From Tubiluchus corallicola (lineage: Eukaryota > Priapulida > Priapulimorpha > Priapulimorphida > Tubiluchidae), in assembly GCA_030141605.1 (NCBI GenBank), contig JAQGDQ010000900.1, forward strand, positions 15,001-79,000: a stretch of DNA of 64,000 bases, given 5' to 3'. The position numbers and the translations under genes are program-made. The notes beneath the pieces were generated by a model that saw only the letters and a list, made by a program, of their open reading frames with translations, was not told the DNA's origin and did no database searches. Of this stretch, positions 1-12,664 are shown piece after piece. Position 1 is the stretch's first letter. Every line of letters starts with the position of its first letter.

Positions 1-1070
1 TGCCCTATTCAGCTCAAAGGTCATGGCTGCGTGGCTATCTATCCAATGACTTTACAGATTAACTTGTCCTGTAGCGATTATAAAAATTATATCACTTACA
101 TGATTTTCACCTTACTGTGGGTTCAGAACTTGTGACGCCAAATTTGACCTTGAAATACCAGTCAAGGTCGTAATGTGACATCACCAAAAGAAAGCTAAAA
201 CGACTATCTAAGTACATCCAGCCGAAAAGATCATGTTTATCATATATCATCACTTCCAGAGCCTCATTCATATCCAGGAGCGTATCAAGACTTCACGGCG
301 CCCTAGGCTGATAGTTCTGTCCCACCCATTTCTATTGTGAATTTATGGTTGTTTATGTAATGAGCAGATTTAACAATTACTTGTGGTGTATTAGAAACAC
401 TATTAACCTAGTCTCTATGCAGTCATTATTAATTACATGTATTTGCTTAGCACTTATATTAAGGCAGGTGCGCAACTGTTTGTTGTGTAATACCTTGCAC
501 CTGTTCGTTATGTGGCATTTATATATAAAGCTGATTTATACAAAAGTGGTCAGTAACTGTCTGTGGTGTGTTATGAAATGCACCCTTTACATGAATATGA
601 AAGTATATACATTTTCCGAGGAGAATAAAAATGTTTTCTAAAATGTGACGCCACTCAAACTTTGGCGAACTCGGCTATAGCCTAGTTAGCCTATTGGTTA
701 ATGCCCCCAGCCTAGTTAGCCTATTGGTTAATACGCCCCTGTTTATATCCACCTCGTGTGACGTCATTCATGCATCTATTAACCGCGAAACCTAATATTT
801 CGACCAGCAAGTTACCCCGTAAAGAGTTTCAAGCTTCTAGCTTTAACACTTAAAGTTGTCTATGCACATACAGACGCTCTAATTAGTACACAGTTGACAG
901 TTTAAAGCATTTACTCTGCAGTGTGGAAAAACTGGCTTCTGTTGTAAATACTGATTAATAATCGATATGCTATTGAGCGATTATTAGTCTGCAGTTCAAT
1001 AGAGTTCAAGCACTTTGCCCATGGGCTGGTATTGCAAAGCTAATGGTAAAATTCCGGACAGCGGATACAT
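1..1070. other. gene-free stretch
   Basis: No coding exon is supported here. A 98-codon open frame at 345-641 has a low-complexity hydrophobic translation and no family resemblance. The only structure seen is a short direct duplication at 681-740. Confidence 0.5.
681..740. repeat. short tandem duplication, two copies
   Basis: The string CCTAGTTAGCCTATTGGTTA occurs at 681 and again at 711, separated by a few bases. It is a simple local duplication with no function visible. Confidence 0.8.
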
Positions 1071-1071
1071 A

Positions 1072-2098
1072 AATCTTTAAAGCAAAACCGGACCCATTCT
1101 TAAACTGTAGATCAAAACAATCTACTCTTTAAAATATTGAAAGGAAACGTACTCTTTTTTTCAAAAATGACTTACGTGAAAGAATTCTTACCACACAAGC
1201 ACAACTTCGCGTTCGCGCCATTATTTCTTCGCTGTTACACGCATTTTGCCATTCGCTAGTTAAACGGGCACTAGTGCCTGCATTTCGGAAACGCATTACT
1301 CAAAAACAGATGCTGTACCTCTCAGTAACAGATGTGTTAGTTTGTGACGAACAGCTCATGCGCGAGCACAGCGTTAAATTTGAAATTTGAATTTTTATCT
1401 TAAAACTTGCCTAGTTTTGGTACAGCACACTGAATATCTTACAGTAGCCCTGTACTTCAATTTTCGCTTTCGCAAACACGTGCAACATGCTCGTGGAATA
1501 TTTTTGCTGTTGAAAATTATGTTTGTTTGTGATGTCATCAATAGTTTGGCTCGCTCGCTGTTAATTAAGTTTTTAATCTATTACTTAATTATCAGAAACG
1601 CCTTTGCAGTATTAATGCCGTTAAAATGTATAGTTTTTATCGGACTTGAAAATGGGGTAGTGTATGAAAAATCATCCTGCCTTCCTTTAATACAAATAGA
1701 TTGTAAATTAAAACCCATTATTGGCTGGCCAGAAAACTTAATGGCGAGATAAACTTATAATATTTTTTGAAATCGAGCTAGGAATAATGAAGTGTACTGT
1801 AGTTTTAACAAAATGAAAATATGAAATGAAAACGGATGCAGACTTTTTTATTTCGACCATGCTTGGGTATATAGACCCAGTGTTTTAACCCTCACACGTA
1901 GAACGTGGACAGTTTTGGCAAAGGAATTCGAATCGAATATGGAAAAACAAGCGCAGAAAATACTGTACAAAAGCCGGAAGATGGGGTTCAATTCATTAGA
2001 CCTCTTCCTAAAACAAAAGCCAAGTCTCTCGGGAAGTTGAGCTTATTCTAATATTTGAGAAAAACGTAAGAAAGTTTCAGCAATAAAATTGTGATAAG
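1072..2098 (+). repeat. about 1-kb duplicated segment (copy 1), including a family-1 MITE
   Basis: This segment reappears in reverse orientation at about 59277-60590, at high identity by eye. The left 0.62 kb (about 1074-1695) is a dispersed non-coding element. It begins TTTAAAGCAAAACCGGACCC and ends CATCCTGCCTTCCTTTAA, so both ends carry TTAA followed by AAG-rich inverted-like termini. I call this family 1. Related copies lie at 2091, 10815, 22297, 35135 and 59690. The remaining 0.4 kb up to 2098 is shared only with the 59-kb copy. The 121-codon frame at 1387-1752 is the element itself read through and is not a gene. Confidence 0.8.
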
Positions 2099-2280
2099 TT
2101 TGTTTGTTTGTGATGTCACCAATAGTTTGGCTAGCTTGCTGTTAATGAAGTTTTTAATCTATTATTTAATTATCAGAACCGCTTTTGCAGTATTTAGTGT
2201 GTTAAAATGTATACTTTTTATTGGACTTGAAAATGGGGTAGTATGTGAAAAATCATCCTATCTTCCTTTAACTCTTTAGC
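2091..2280 (+). repeat. family-1 MITE fragment (right end)
   Basis: The sequence from TTTGTTTGTGATGTCACCAA to the terminal CTTCCTTTAA matches the right 190 bp of the element at 1074-1695. It directly adjoins the duplicated segment that ends at 2098, which suggests a nested or rearranged insertion. Confidence 0.75.
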
Positions 2281-2965
2281 TTTTTAGCACTTTAGCTCGG
2301 GTTAATAAAACGAAGTGAAATGAAATTTAACGGCATGTGCTAGCTTTTAGTATGAAAAGAATTTCTGTTCTAAAACGGAAGCAGCTAACTTTACCCACTT
2401 CTGTCAACTGTTCGCAGAAACGTTTCACAAAATCAAGATGGATAGCTGTATAATTGGATGCGTGGCTGTGTAATTGGGACGAATTTCCGGCTCTTGTAAT
2501 TGCCGATGATTAGGCTACCAAGCAACCGGCTTTGACTCATCTCAACCGGACAATCTCAGCACCTTTGTCCGAAGACCTCAAGGAACAAATTGAGTTGCGC
2601 CTAGGCAATTTGCAGCTCCAGCTACGGAATTATTAATGGCGGATCTTAGCTGCTAAGGTGCAGCTGTGACTGTTCACTTGTTCTGCCGCAAATTGGATAC
2701 ATTAACCTAGTAAATTTCAGACGCGTAATGATGATATAATGTATGACGTAAAACACCTAAACGCCACCCTTGTAAATATCTTATCTTAATCGTGATTTGA
2801 TGTTCTTTCTTTATCTTACTAGAGCCGCCATTATTTCATCTGTTCTTATCAGATTCTTATCAGCAATAATGTGATAAACGTTCTGGCTGCATTAATGGTC
2901 TCTGCAGTGCAGTACAAGGCACTGCTGTTGGTGAAAATGGTGGTGTCGATGACGAAGAAGGCGGA

Positions 2966-3263
2966 GGCGACGATGATGATGATGATGATGATGACAATGA
3001 TTACAATCACCATGGTAACGATGATGATAACGATGATGGTGGCGCTTTTTTATGGTATACACTATATAGTTTGCTACGCTGCAAGATAGACTCCTTCGTT
3101 CAACGGCAGTTCCTAGTTAATGTGGCTGACTGTAGCAGGCCCGGAACCTAGCTCATTACCAAGGTTTTATTCCCAGCGTTATGTTGAGGCATCGAACTGG
3201 CAGTGGTGAAACGATGACAACCGCGATTACGTCGTTCCTGATGGCGATGGTGACGATGATGAC

Positions 3264-3299
<36 letters not shown>

Positions 3300-3560
3300 A
3301 AATTACAATATAATTTTGTCAATGTTTAGGGCAACCATAACGACAATGATGATGAAGAAGAAGAACAAAACACTTACCAGGACCTTGGTGACGATTATTA
3401 CAAACATGTTGCTGATGATGGCGACGATGGAGATGATGATGATAATGATGATGGTGATGATGACGATGATGATAATGATGATGATGATGATGACGATGAC
3501 GGTGACGGTGACGGTGACGATGACAATGACGATGACGATGATGAAATTATAATCGCTCGC
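2966..3560. repeat. GAT/GAC trinucleotide microsatellites
   Basis: Three tracts of (GAT)n with GAC and GGT interruptions lie at about 2966-3035, 3250-3300 and 3420-3545. Their long open frames (poly-Met, poly-Asp or poly-Ile depending on frame) are composition artefacts. The non-repetitive patch ATTACAAACATGTTGCTGAT at about 3396 recurs beside the 9.4-9.7 kb tract. Confidence 0.9.
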
Positions 3561-4309
3561 GATCGACACACATTGGCTGTTTCAATGACAAAACTTTTTG
3601 CAAATATTTAAATGCACGTATGAAAACAAATATTAAGTTTCAACGTAATTTATGCTTCATATTTGCTTCGTGCCATTGTAAACTTGCTACTGCCTGCAGC
3701 TGAACAATTAAATAAAAAAAACCTCGCAAACGCCATTAAATCTTATTCAGCAGCTTCCCGCTAAGTTAATTAAAAAGACCTGAAAGAGTTTCTTCATTTG
3801 CAATCATCACCTCACCGGAGGGAGAGAGAGAGGAGGAAGAAAATGGCTGGCACTGTAAGCGAACGCTCGAGCTAAGTGGCTTCATATTATCTGAGATCTC
3901 TCTTCAAACATTGTATAGAGTACATGAATGGCTTCGGGTCGATCTTCAATACGTCATAACGGAGCCTTGGAAGAGTTTAACAGAAACGTAATCAAATCTA
4001 GTGCAACTCATGAGAATTGTGAGATATTTTATTATTCTGTTTGCAATGCCCTGGTGAAGCCATGGCTTTATGAAACTCCTCTGCATTATTCATTATTGAA
4101 TAACTCTTTACCGTTTCTTTCGCGGCTTCTTTTTGGTTGGTGAGGATGTAACGCAACTTCTTTGGTCTAAATTATTAACATTCACTGACGCTCGGCGCAC
4201 CGCCGAAAATGGGCCAGCAGGTCAAAGATTTGTTTCATTTTTGGAAATTATTTCGTTTTTTATACTTCAGCATACTAACTGATTGTAATAAGCCTTTCAT
4301 TGTTTCGTT

Positions 4310-4600
4310 GTGCGCACGCGCAGTTGCTGTCGGTTAGATGTTAAGTGCACCACAGCAACGAGTCTCATTTACTGTCGTCACGTGACAGGTGTCGAAAGCA
4401 AAGTCGTCTCTCGGATCAGTTCAGTATTTTCAGTTGTTTTACGAGGACTTTACTTAATTATGCATTCGTCTGTGCAGGAAGTGATTTACTAGCAGGATCT
4501 TGCTTGGGAACAAGAAAAAATGAACTAGGTAAGGTTCTAGCTAGCTGTTAAAACTGTTACTATTACAATGGCATGGGCTGCGAGGCGATGACCTTAACTG
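4310..4600 (+). repeat. dispersed repeat, inverted partner near 32.74-33.02 kb
   Basis: This stretch starts at GCGCAGTTGCTGT and runs through TCACGTGAC, CTTGCTTGGGAACAAG and CTGTTACTATTACAATGGCA. It matches the reverse complement of about 32735-33015 along its length, with scattered substitutions. There are no coding features. It is a transposable-element-like family of unknown class. Confidence 0.75.
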
Positions 4601-4839
4601 CAACTTTCTCACGGAGAGACAACTGTGAAAAATTAAGCTGTTGTAGTTCACTTACAGTCAGAGAACTTATTTCTTGAGGATGCAAGACGTCCATTATTAA
4701 GTAATTTACGTTTTGAGACCACACGCTAAGTTTACACTTTATTATATCCAAGAATATGACGGTACACGGTAAGCACGTGGCAATTGTGACAGTAATAGAC
4801 ACAGTACTTTTCTACCTAGCAGCAGATGCTATCGTACAA

Positions 4840-5060
4840 CGTGTTATCTCAGACGTGCGCGCATGACCGCATGCGCACAACAGTCAAACACCACGTTGCT
4901 TGGGCTGTGAAGCAAACAGTACTACCCTAACGTGCTCTGGGTTCCGTACAAGTATAAAAAAGAATTAAAGAAAAAAGACTTATTATATTGAATATTATCG
5001 ATAATAATGAGTGAAAACAGGGGGTGCTGCAGTAGCACAGTACCTACCTATACACGAGCC
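4840..5060. repeat. possible transposable-element fragment related to 54.37-54.50 kb
   Basis: ATTATCGATAAT, GTGCTGCAGT and GTACCTACCTATACACGAGC recur, in inverted orientation and diverged, around 54380-54470. Class and boundaries cannot be set by eye. Confidence 0.4.
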
Positions 5061-5207
5061 GCCACTGTCTAGCTTAGTATATGGCTTGCTGCTTCATTTG
5101 CCGAATTGAATCAGAAAGTTGCCTTTGTTAGGTAAACATAAGTTAATAATTTAGTAAAAAAATTAACTTGTAGGTGGCGCTAGTGGTAGCACTTCGCTAC
5201 AAAATAC

Positions 5208-5560
5208 TCATATATTTTAAATATTTAAAGCGCAAGAAAACACGCATCATCATGTATGAAATTTTGTATCATCTACATGCTGTCTTATTGCACATAGAAC
5301 TTGTATCAGCAGTAACGCTGTATAAAACATGAAAACACCCTGCGACGATTTTTAGGCTCGGTCATTTTGTCTGTAAGTCGTTTGAAACACCTTTAGACAA
5401 CATTTGGTGAAGTTTGAAAAAAATTATCAGAGCATTCGTAGCGCACACATCACTAACTAAGTAAAAATATAAATTACTGTATCTTGTCGAAAGGATTAAA
5501 AATTCGAGCCGCCACTGGTCTTCTGTATAATTTATTGTGGTTTAACTAGTGGCTGTTGTA
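5208..5560 (-). repeat. family-2 MITE, partial copy
   Basis: It starts TTTAAAGCGCAAGAAAACAC and contains the AGCAGTAACGCTGTATAAAA block. In inverted orientation it matches the right part of the 5713-6570 element. It is diverged and lacks the left end. Confidence 0.65.
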
Positions 5561-5712
5561 CATCATTATCATCCTTTTAACTCTTGTTTCAGTTTGCATT
5601 TCGCTATTTCTACAAGTTGGTTGCATATGCAACTGGAAAATTAAAAAAAAATCCACAAAGTTGAGTTAAATGTTGCAAAATTTCATAATTATAATTTCAC
5701 ATAAAATTAGAC

Positions 5713-6572
5713 TTAAAGGACAAGAAAGGGGTGCCTGAAGTGGTTTCAGAAAAATCGCCTTGAAAATTATACTACTTTACAGCAATTTTATGCACATATC
5801 GTACTCGCGTTGAAAGGAATTTTTGTTTGTTTTGATTTTAAATCACCCGCAATACTGTTCCGACGGCGCCATTACGTGACGTCACTACGAGATCGTAAAT
5901 CAGGGGAAGAAAAGGAAATGTTAAATTATGTCCCAAAAAACTTTCCGTGCAAATCTATATTACTTAGCATTTCGCTTACTTGTTGGAAAAACTTATGTAA
6001 CTAGAAAAGAAAATTATTAATTATTTAAAATGTTTTCACTAATTGGTAAAATGTCTCTGACTAACCTCCAGGGTGCACCACTCAGTAACCAAAAACGTAT
6101 TTTTAATCTTATTAACAAGGTACAGTAGTTTTAAATATTACTTAGTTAGTGACTTGTGAACTACGAATGCTCTGATTATTTCTTCAAACTTTACAAAATG
6201 TTATCTAAACTTGCTTCAAATGACCTGTCGTGAAAATGGCTGCGTCTAACGGCCATCGCGGGAGTTTAAATTTACATGTTTTATACAGCGTTACTGCCGA
6301 CGCAAGTCCTGCATGCAAAAAGACAGTACAGCAATGTCTACCATACTAGAGAAAGAACGGCAAGCTTCCTGGGGCCATAAAACTTGTTGTCTTTGAGTTA
6401 TACTAGTCAGACTAAAATAGTTTATGGTTACGAAATGTTCTTAACAACCAGGTTCTTAACATGTTTTATACAGCGTTACTGCCGATTGAAGTCCTGCATG
6501 CAAAAAGGCAGTATGTAATTTTTTAAGCTTTTTTAAGCTTTGCGTTTATGGAGGGTTTTCTTGCGCTTTAAT
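5713..6572 (+). repeat. family-2 MITE, near-complete copy
   Basis: It begins CTTAAAGGACAAGAAAGGGG and ends TTTTCTTGCGCTTTAATGC. The termini form imperfect inverted repeats (TTAAAGGACAAGAAA against TTAAAGCGCAAGAAAA) abutting TTAA. An internal block around ACAGCGTTACTGCCGA is repeated at about 6285 and 6470. There is no transposase ORF; the 64-codon frame at 5810 is internal sequence. Other copies are at 5208, 13053, 21735 and 38950. Confidence 0.75.
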
Positions 6573-7067
6573 GCTGAAGAACGACTTAGTCAGAAATGTC
6601 ACTCATAGAAAGATTTTTTTCGTCTCTTGGGCAAGGCTGTGTCAACATTCCCATGCAAGTACATTGCAGAACTTGCTCTTGTGTTTGCTGAAGATTTCTC
6701 TCTGAAATCTCAGGCGTCCCAGTGTAAACGCCAGAAAGTGGATTCACAAAGAAGAGGAGAATTTATCAATTTACCGTCTCCTCGGTTGAATTCAGGGTAG
6801 TTACACTTGCAGCGACTGAAAAGAAGGGTTTTCACGTTTCAAGTTGATAGATATGTTCAGTTTTTTTTTATGTCGCCCTCTCCTCCTCACAGACAGCCAA
6901 TGGTCACTCCGCCAGCTAATGGTCACTCCGCGCGGGCGGTTATAGTTGAAGGTTGGAAATGTGGATGCTGGACTAAATAATACGAGTCTTGTAACTAATG
7001 AGGTATTGTTTGCTGTTCAATCTTTGGTTTAAACAATTGAATTTAGCTCTGATTATTGTGTTGTTAC

Positions 7068-7330
7068 TAACAATATATATATATATATATATAGCTTTGT
7101 TTATTATATTATATTATATTATATTATATTATATTATATTATATTATATTATATTATATTATATTATATTATATTATATTATATTATATTATATTATTAT
7201 ATATATATATATATATATTTAGCTGTGATTATTGTGTTGTTACTAATAATTAATAATATATATATATATACATATATATATATAATAGCTTTGAATGCAG
7301 CGTGTATATATATATATATATATCATCTTT
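7068..7330. repeat. AT-rich arrays: (TA)n flanking an (ATATT)n pentamer tract
   Basis: About 20 tandem ATATT pentamers (about 7096-7196) sit between (TA)n tracts, followed by further (TA)n at 7256-7325. The segment TAGCTNTGATTATTGTGTTG occurs on both sides of the pentamer array. Open frames here are artefacts. Confidence 0.95.
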
Positions 7331-8456
7331 ATTCGCACATAATGATTGCATTACATGCAATATATAACAGGGTAAGTAGTGCTATTTACATTAGTATATA
7401 TATTGTTAGTAGCGAATACAACATTTCATTAATATAATTAACTGTGAAACCTTCAATTACATATTCATTATGCAAAGTCCAGAAGAGAATCTACGTTGTT
7501 ATGTCGACAGGTCTACAAGCATAAGTATGGTGGTTCACGTGTGCTCTAATACGATTTCTACAGAGTATACTTATACTAATATGATTATTTAACACAGCGA
7601 ATGAGCACAGTTCTGGATCGGCTGATAAAGCGCTTTGAAATGCAATACTGGGTTTATTTTGGGATATGTATTCATTTACGTTTTCAAAAAAACAATGTAT
7701 GTATTTTGTGTGCACAGTGTTTACTACATATGATCATAGAACGTTCGAGTTCGATTCGAACGAGTTTTTTAGATCGATTTCATTTCGAACCTAAAATTAT
7801 AGATTCGAATAATTCAGCACTTCAACTACATACGTTCTTTATCATTAAAACGTTTCAAACATCTTGCATTTAGGACAATTTAGCAGTACTTTCTGTCGTC
7901 AGTTTTTCAACAAATTATTCGTGTTTTTCATTGCAGAATAAAATAAAGCAACATGCACTATCTTTTTGTGATACCGCTTTCTAGTAATAATTCAAAAATT
8001 TATTCGAAAATCTTTACAACGGGTTTCGAATTGGGTCGGATTCGAACCCTGGTTTGATTCGAGTTTGAAGAATTTGCTTTCTGGTAGAGAATGCTGGCGC
8101 TCCTACTAGATATTACCTAGTAGATATTAAATATTAACTAATTTACTCGTCTGGAATAGAGTGAAGCTGCATTATTAACAGGAAATAATTTTCTGGTAAA
8201 CTACAACCTCCAGGGAGTAATAGATGTTTCATTTCAATGAATAAACTGTACATTAACACTTGTCAGCTCAAACCAATTTCATAATGATACTGACACACGG
8301 CAGATAGTTCTGCTTTTCTGATGATTCTTTTTCAGATCAGTTTAAAGTGTTTTATTGCACATCAGTAAACATTTTTTTGGATCTATCGGAATTTACTGAT
8401 TAGTAAACCAAAGAGATTAGCATCAGAGGTACTCGAAATGCAAATAAACAGTGTAC

Positions 8457-9062
8457 ATAAAAGGTCATGGTACAATGAAGTAGTCGAGGCTGTAAAAAAT
8501 ATACCATAGATGCTAATAAAGAAAGGGTGAAGGTCATGAAAAAGTCTGAATGGAAGAAAGAAATAAAGAATAAGATTGAATGTTGTATAAAGAGCAAATG
8601 TGCAGAAAAATGCAGGAGTAGCACTAAATTAAGATTTTTAAGGCATACCGAGTGGAAACGACAAAATTACATAGACACATGCAAGCCAGAAGAGGTTAAA
8701 GATATATTTAAAATAAGACTGAATATGATTAAAGTTAAAGGGAACTACAAGAATGAGTTTAAGGATCAGTTATTATGCCCAATGTGTTGGGAGGATGATG
8801 ACACTACTGAATATATGCTTAGATGTTACAGATATGGAGAATGGAAAAAAATTTTGAACTCAGATATATTAATGAACAGTGAAAAGGAAGGATTGCTAGA
8901 AATTAGAAATCTAGTGAACGAATGTATGGAATACAGGATAAAGACAAATAAAGACATTAAACTTGGAAAAGACAATTAAAAGAAGAATAGACTTTGCACC
9001 CTATAAAGGTGCCCGCCTCTGATAGGTGGAGAGAGTCGAGTATCGCAATCGCAATCGCAAAA
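8457..9062 (+). pseudogene. LINE (non-LTR retrotransposon) 3' remnant
   Basis: The 150-codon frame at 8527-8979 reads like the C-terminal end of a LINE reverse-transcriptase protein. It has a basic region and then a finger-like CPMCWEDDDTTEYMLRC motif, a pattern common after RT domains. Upstream, related coding sense (SWYNEVVEAV) is in another frame and hits a stop, so the copy is frameshifted and dead. The 3' end terminates in a short (TCGCAA)n tail at about 9041-9062, as expected for target-primed reverse transcription. RT catalytic motifs are absent, so this is a 5'-truncated relic. The clade is not assignable. Confidence 0.65.
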
Positions 9063-9404
9063 AACAGCTCATAACGAAAAAAGTTGGCTTTTCCTGTACA
9101 AAAAAATAAAAATGTCAAAATGTCAGCCTCTGTTATGTGTTCTGGCTACTGGGATTGACCAGTGCGAGACAACCGGATTAGTTGGGTCAAGGCTATTTAA
9201 ACCGAGTCTGACCAGTGTTCTATTTTTTGCCAGTAATTTGTAAAAGTTTAAAAATAGCCATTGATTGTCACTCAATAATCAAAAATTTACAATTCATACA
9301 TTTCACTACGTTGATTATAGGTCTTTGTTTACCTACATGCATTGGTAGTTTGTTAAAGAATGTAGTTGACATGGTATAACCAATAAATGGAGAGACATCA
9401 CTAG

Positions 9405-9735
9405 TGAAAGATGATGATGATGAAGATGACGATGACGACGATGATGACGATGACGATGATATGATGATGAAGATGATGATGACGATGACGATGATGATGC
9501 CGACGACGACGACGACGACGATGACAATGATACGATGATGACGTTGACGACTACAATGACGATGATATGAAGATGATGATGCCGATGCCGATGATGGCGA
9601 TGACGATGGTGATGATGATGATGTCGATGCCGATGCCGATGACGATGATGACGGTGATGATGACGATTATTACAAACATGTTGCTGATGATGGCGACGAT
9701 GGGGATGGTGATGATGATGATGATGTTGATGAAAA
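9405..9735. repeat. GAT/GAC microsatellite
   Basis: (GAT)n/(GAC)n with GCC interruptions, giving spurious His-rich and Met-rich frames on the two strands. The right part (about 9658-9715) shares the non-repetitive block ATTACAAACATGTTGCTGAT plus its flanks with 3388-3440. Confidence 0.9.
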
Positions 9736-9769
9736 ATGCATTGTTGCTGGTTACGATATTTAATCAAAT

Positions 9770-10810
9770 TAATTAATTTAAAAAAAATGAAATAAAATAA
9801 AAAAAAAATAAAATCGTTGTTTGCTTATTGGATAATTTTTGTTTGTAAACAAGTTATAAAAATTTCTCCTGACTTCGTTGTAGAGAACTAACGTATTGAC
9901 TAACTGACCGACCACTAACAAACAAAACTCAATTAAATCAATCAAACAAACAAGTAGACCTCCACACAAACAAATACTGTTTAACACAGTGTTATTGGAG
10001 TAATTATTTTTCTTTGCAGGTACGTCACGTGACGCCTTGCGACTAATTTTTGTCAAACTGTGTAATTTATTTTCACCAAATCGGTCGGGTCAAGGCATCT
10101 GGGTCAGTCGGATCAATCGGGTCACACCCCTTTACCCGGTTCAACCATTAACATCTGCCAGTTGATGTGCAGCTCTTTGCACTTCTGACAACACATGATC
10201 ATGTCACATTAAAGCGAATTAAATTTCTAATGCGACACTGATGACATTATTACGTACGATAATAATCCTTGCATGTATAACAAAAATTTATCAAATATAA
10301 TGAACGTGTATTAATGCTTAATCACTCCCTTCACGGCTGTAATGACATATTGCCATAGGATTTTGCCACCTAGCGTTAGAAAAATGATGTTCACATAATT
10401 TCTATAGAATTTTGTCACCTAGCACTAGATTACCGATGGTCGCTACAGCCATTAAAGCATCATTGTAGATTGCAAAGCACTAAATGATTGCCTACTATAA
10501 ACTGACTGGAATATAAGTTGTCTATCTTTACAAGATGTGCAAATCTTCTTGTTCGACTTCTCGCAGTTTGTAAGTTATTAAACAAAATAAAGAATTGGGT
10601 CAAAGGTCAAACAAAGTTCAATCACTAGAGTTCAATACACACAAGTCACTATTTTAAATTCAACGAAAACCCAATGGAAACTCAGCAAAAGGCTCAGAGT
10701 TTTAGCGAAGATAACTACAGCCTAAATATGAATATTTACAAATTAGCAGACACACAAACAAACAGACATGCTACTACCAGTCTCTCCTCAATTGCGAAGG
10801 GGGAAGGGGT
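9770..10810. other. gene-free stretch
   Basis: AT-rich sequence with no supported exon, RNA gene or tandem array. Confidence 0.4.
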
Positions 10811-10814
10811 AGAT

Positions 10815-11000
10815 TATGAAAATTATGTTCGTTTGTGACGTCATCAATAGTTGGGCTCACCCGCCATTAACTAAGATTTTAATCTAGTATTTAATTATCC
10901 CGAAACACTTTTGCAGAGTTAATTGTGTTAATACGTGTACTTTTTACCGTATTTGAAAATGGGATAGTATATGAAAAATCATCCTGCTTTCCTTTAAGGT
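10815..11000 (+). repeat. family-1 MITE fragment
   Basis: TTATGTTCGTTTGTGACGTC through ATCATCCTGCTTTCCTTTAA matches the right 190 bp of family 1 (compare 1505-1695). Confidence 0.75.
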
Positions 11001-11769
11001 GATAATATTATGAACGTTACCTGAAAAATCGCCTAAACCGCCAACAGCCATTGTTATTCCAGGTTTTCATCAAATTCTTGGTAACCAAGACAGTTGTAAT
11101 CCGTGATAATTGTAACACTGAGGTATTCAGCTGTAGTTTCAACTTTCAAAACGATGAACAGACTTATCTGTAAGCGCCAACTGTTTTCTTAAAACGTTAG
11201 AAAGTTAGACCGCTAATTCGTTTACAGTTGAAAAATGTTTATTTTAAAACTTTTCACACCTATCAGTCACTTCTGTCAATAACTAATCGCTTCTCTATCC
11301 AATAATCCTGTGTTCGTGTTCAAGGTATTGAAACGCAGCGAACAACAGATGAAGGAGACGACGGAATTCGTGGCTGAAGCTAATGCGCATGCTCGCACGC
11401 AATGAATTCGCTAATGTTTCTTAGAGGACAAGAAAATGGCCAACCAAAGTAAGCCTCAGAAAATCCGCAATAAAGAAAATTATTGCACCTAAGTAAAATT
11501 TTAAGCGAGTAAAGTACTCACGTTTTCGCATTTACTGAAATTTTACTCCAATTTTTGTAAAATATTACAACCACTGCAGTAAACGTTGACGCAGACATGT
11601 TTCATTTAGTCCGCCAATTGAAAAGCCAGCATGTGACTGATCACGTGACATGACATCACTGGAACACAGTCGCAGTGAGTTCTGTGCACGTGTACTATAA
11701 AGATTTGTGTTGTGGTTGTGTGACGCCATCTAATATGGCCACTAGGGCTAAATGGAGGTCAGTCCCTCG

Positions 11770-12660
11770 AACGAAGTTCCTGGAACTAGTTCCTTCTTCT
11801 GGGACTTGAAACTGAAACTAATTCTTTGTAACAAAATGGAACTTGAAACTATACCTAATTGCTTTTGTAAAAAGTTACATGAACTTGGACCTTGAATGGA
11901 CAGAAAATAGATCTGTGAACGAGAGCTAAAATAGGTTCCTTTTTGTGCAAAGGAATTTGGAACTAGAACAAATTCCCATCTTAAAAAGTTAGATGAACTT
12001 GGACCTTGAATGGACAGAAAATAGATTTGTGAACGAGAGCTAAAATAGGTTCGTCTTTGTGCAAAGGAATTTGAAGCTAGAACAAATTTCTTTTGTAAAA
12101 AGTTAGATGAACTTGGACCTCGAATGGACAGAAAATAGATCTGTGAACGGGAGCTAAAATAGGTTCGTCTTTGTGAAAAGGAATTTGGAACTAGGACAAA
12201 TTTCTTTTGTAAAAAGTTAGATGAACTTGGACCTCGAATGGACAGAAAATAGATCTGTGAACGGGAGCTAAAATAGGTTCCTTTTTGTGAAAAGGAATTT
12301 GGAACTAGGACAAATTTCTTTTGTAAAAAGTTAGATGAACTTGGACCTTGAATGGACAGAAAATAGATCTGTGAACGGGAGCTAAAATAAGTTCCTTTTG
12401 TGAAAAGGAATTTGGAACTAGGACAAATTTCTTTTGTAAAAAGTTAGATGAACTTGGACCTAGAATGGACAGAAAATAGATCTGTGAACGAGAGCTAAAA
12501 TAGGTTTCTTTTCGTGCACAGGAATTTGAAACTAGAACAAATTCCTTTTGTAAAAAGTTACATGAACTTGGACCTCGAATTAGTTACTTTTATCCCGGAG
12601 GAACATGGAACAGGAACTTGGTGCTGGAACGTGGAACTAGTTCGTAAAACTGAGGAATTT
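11770..12660 (+). repeat. 114-bp minisatellite, about 7 copies
   Basis: The landmark ATGAACTTGGACC recurs at about 11879, 11993, 12107, 12221, 12335, 12448 and 12561, a 114-bp period. Each unit contains ATGGACAGAAAATAGAT and GAGCTAAAATAGGTT. No open frame runs through it. Confidence 0.95.
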
Positions 12661-12664
12661 TTAC

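Noticed and set aside
1387-1752. 121-codon frame, with a near-identical 116-codon minus frame at 59627
   Set aside because: Tempting as a conserved gene, but both are the same non-coding MITE and its flank, duplicated; the translation is hydrophobic and low in complexity and other copies break the frame.
9333-9767. His-rich 144-codon minus frame
   Set aside because: GAT/GAC microsatellite read in one frame.
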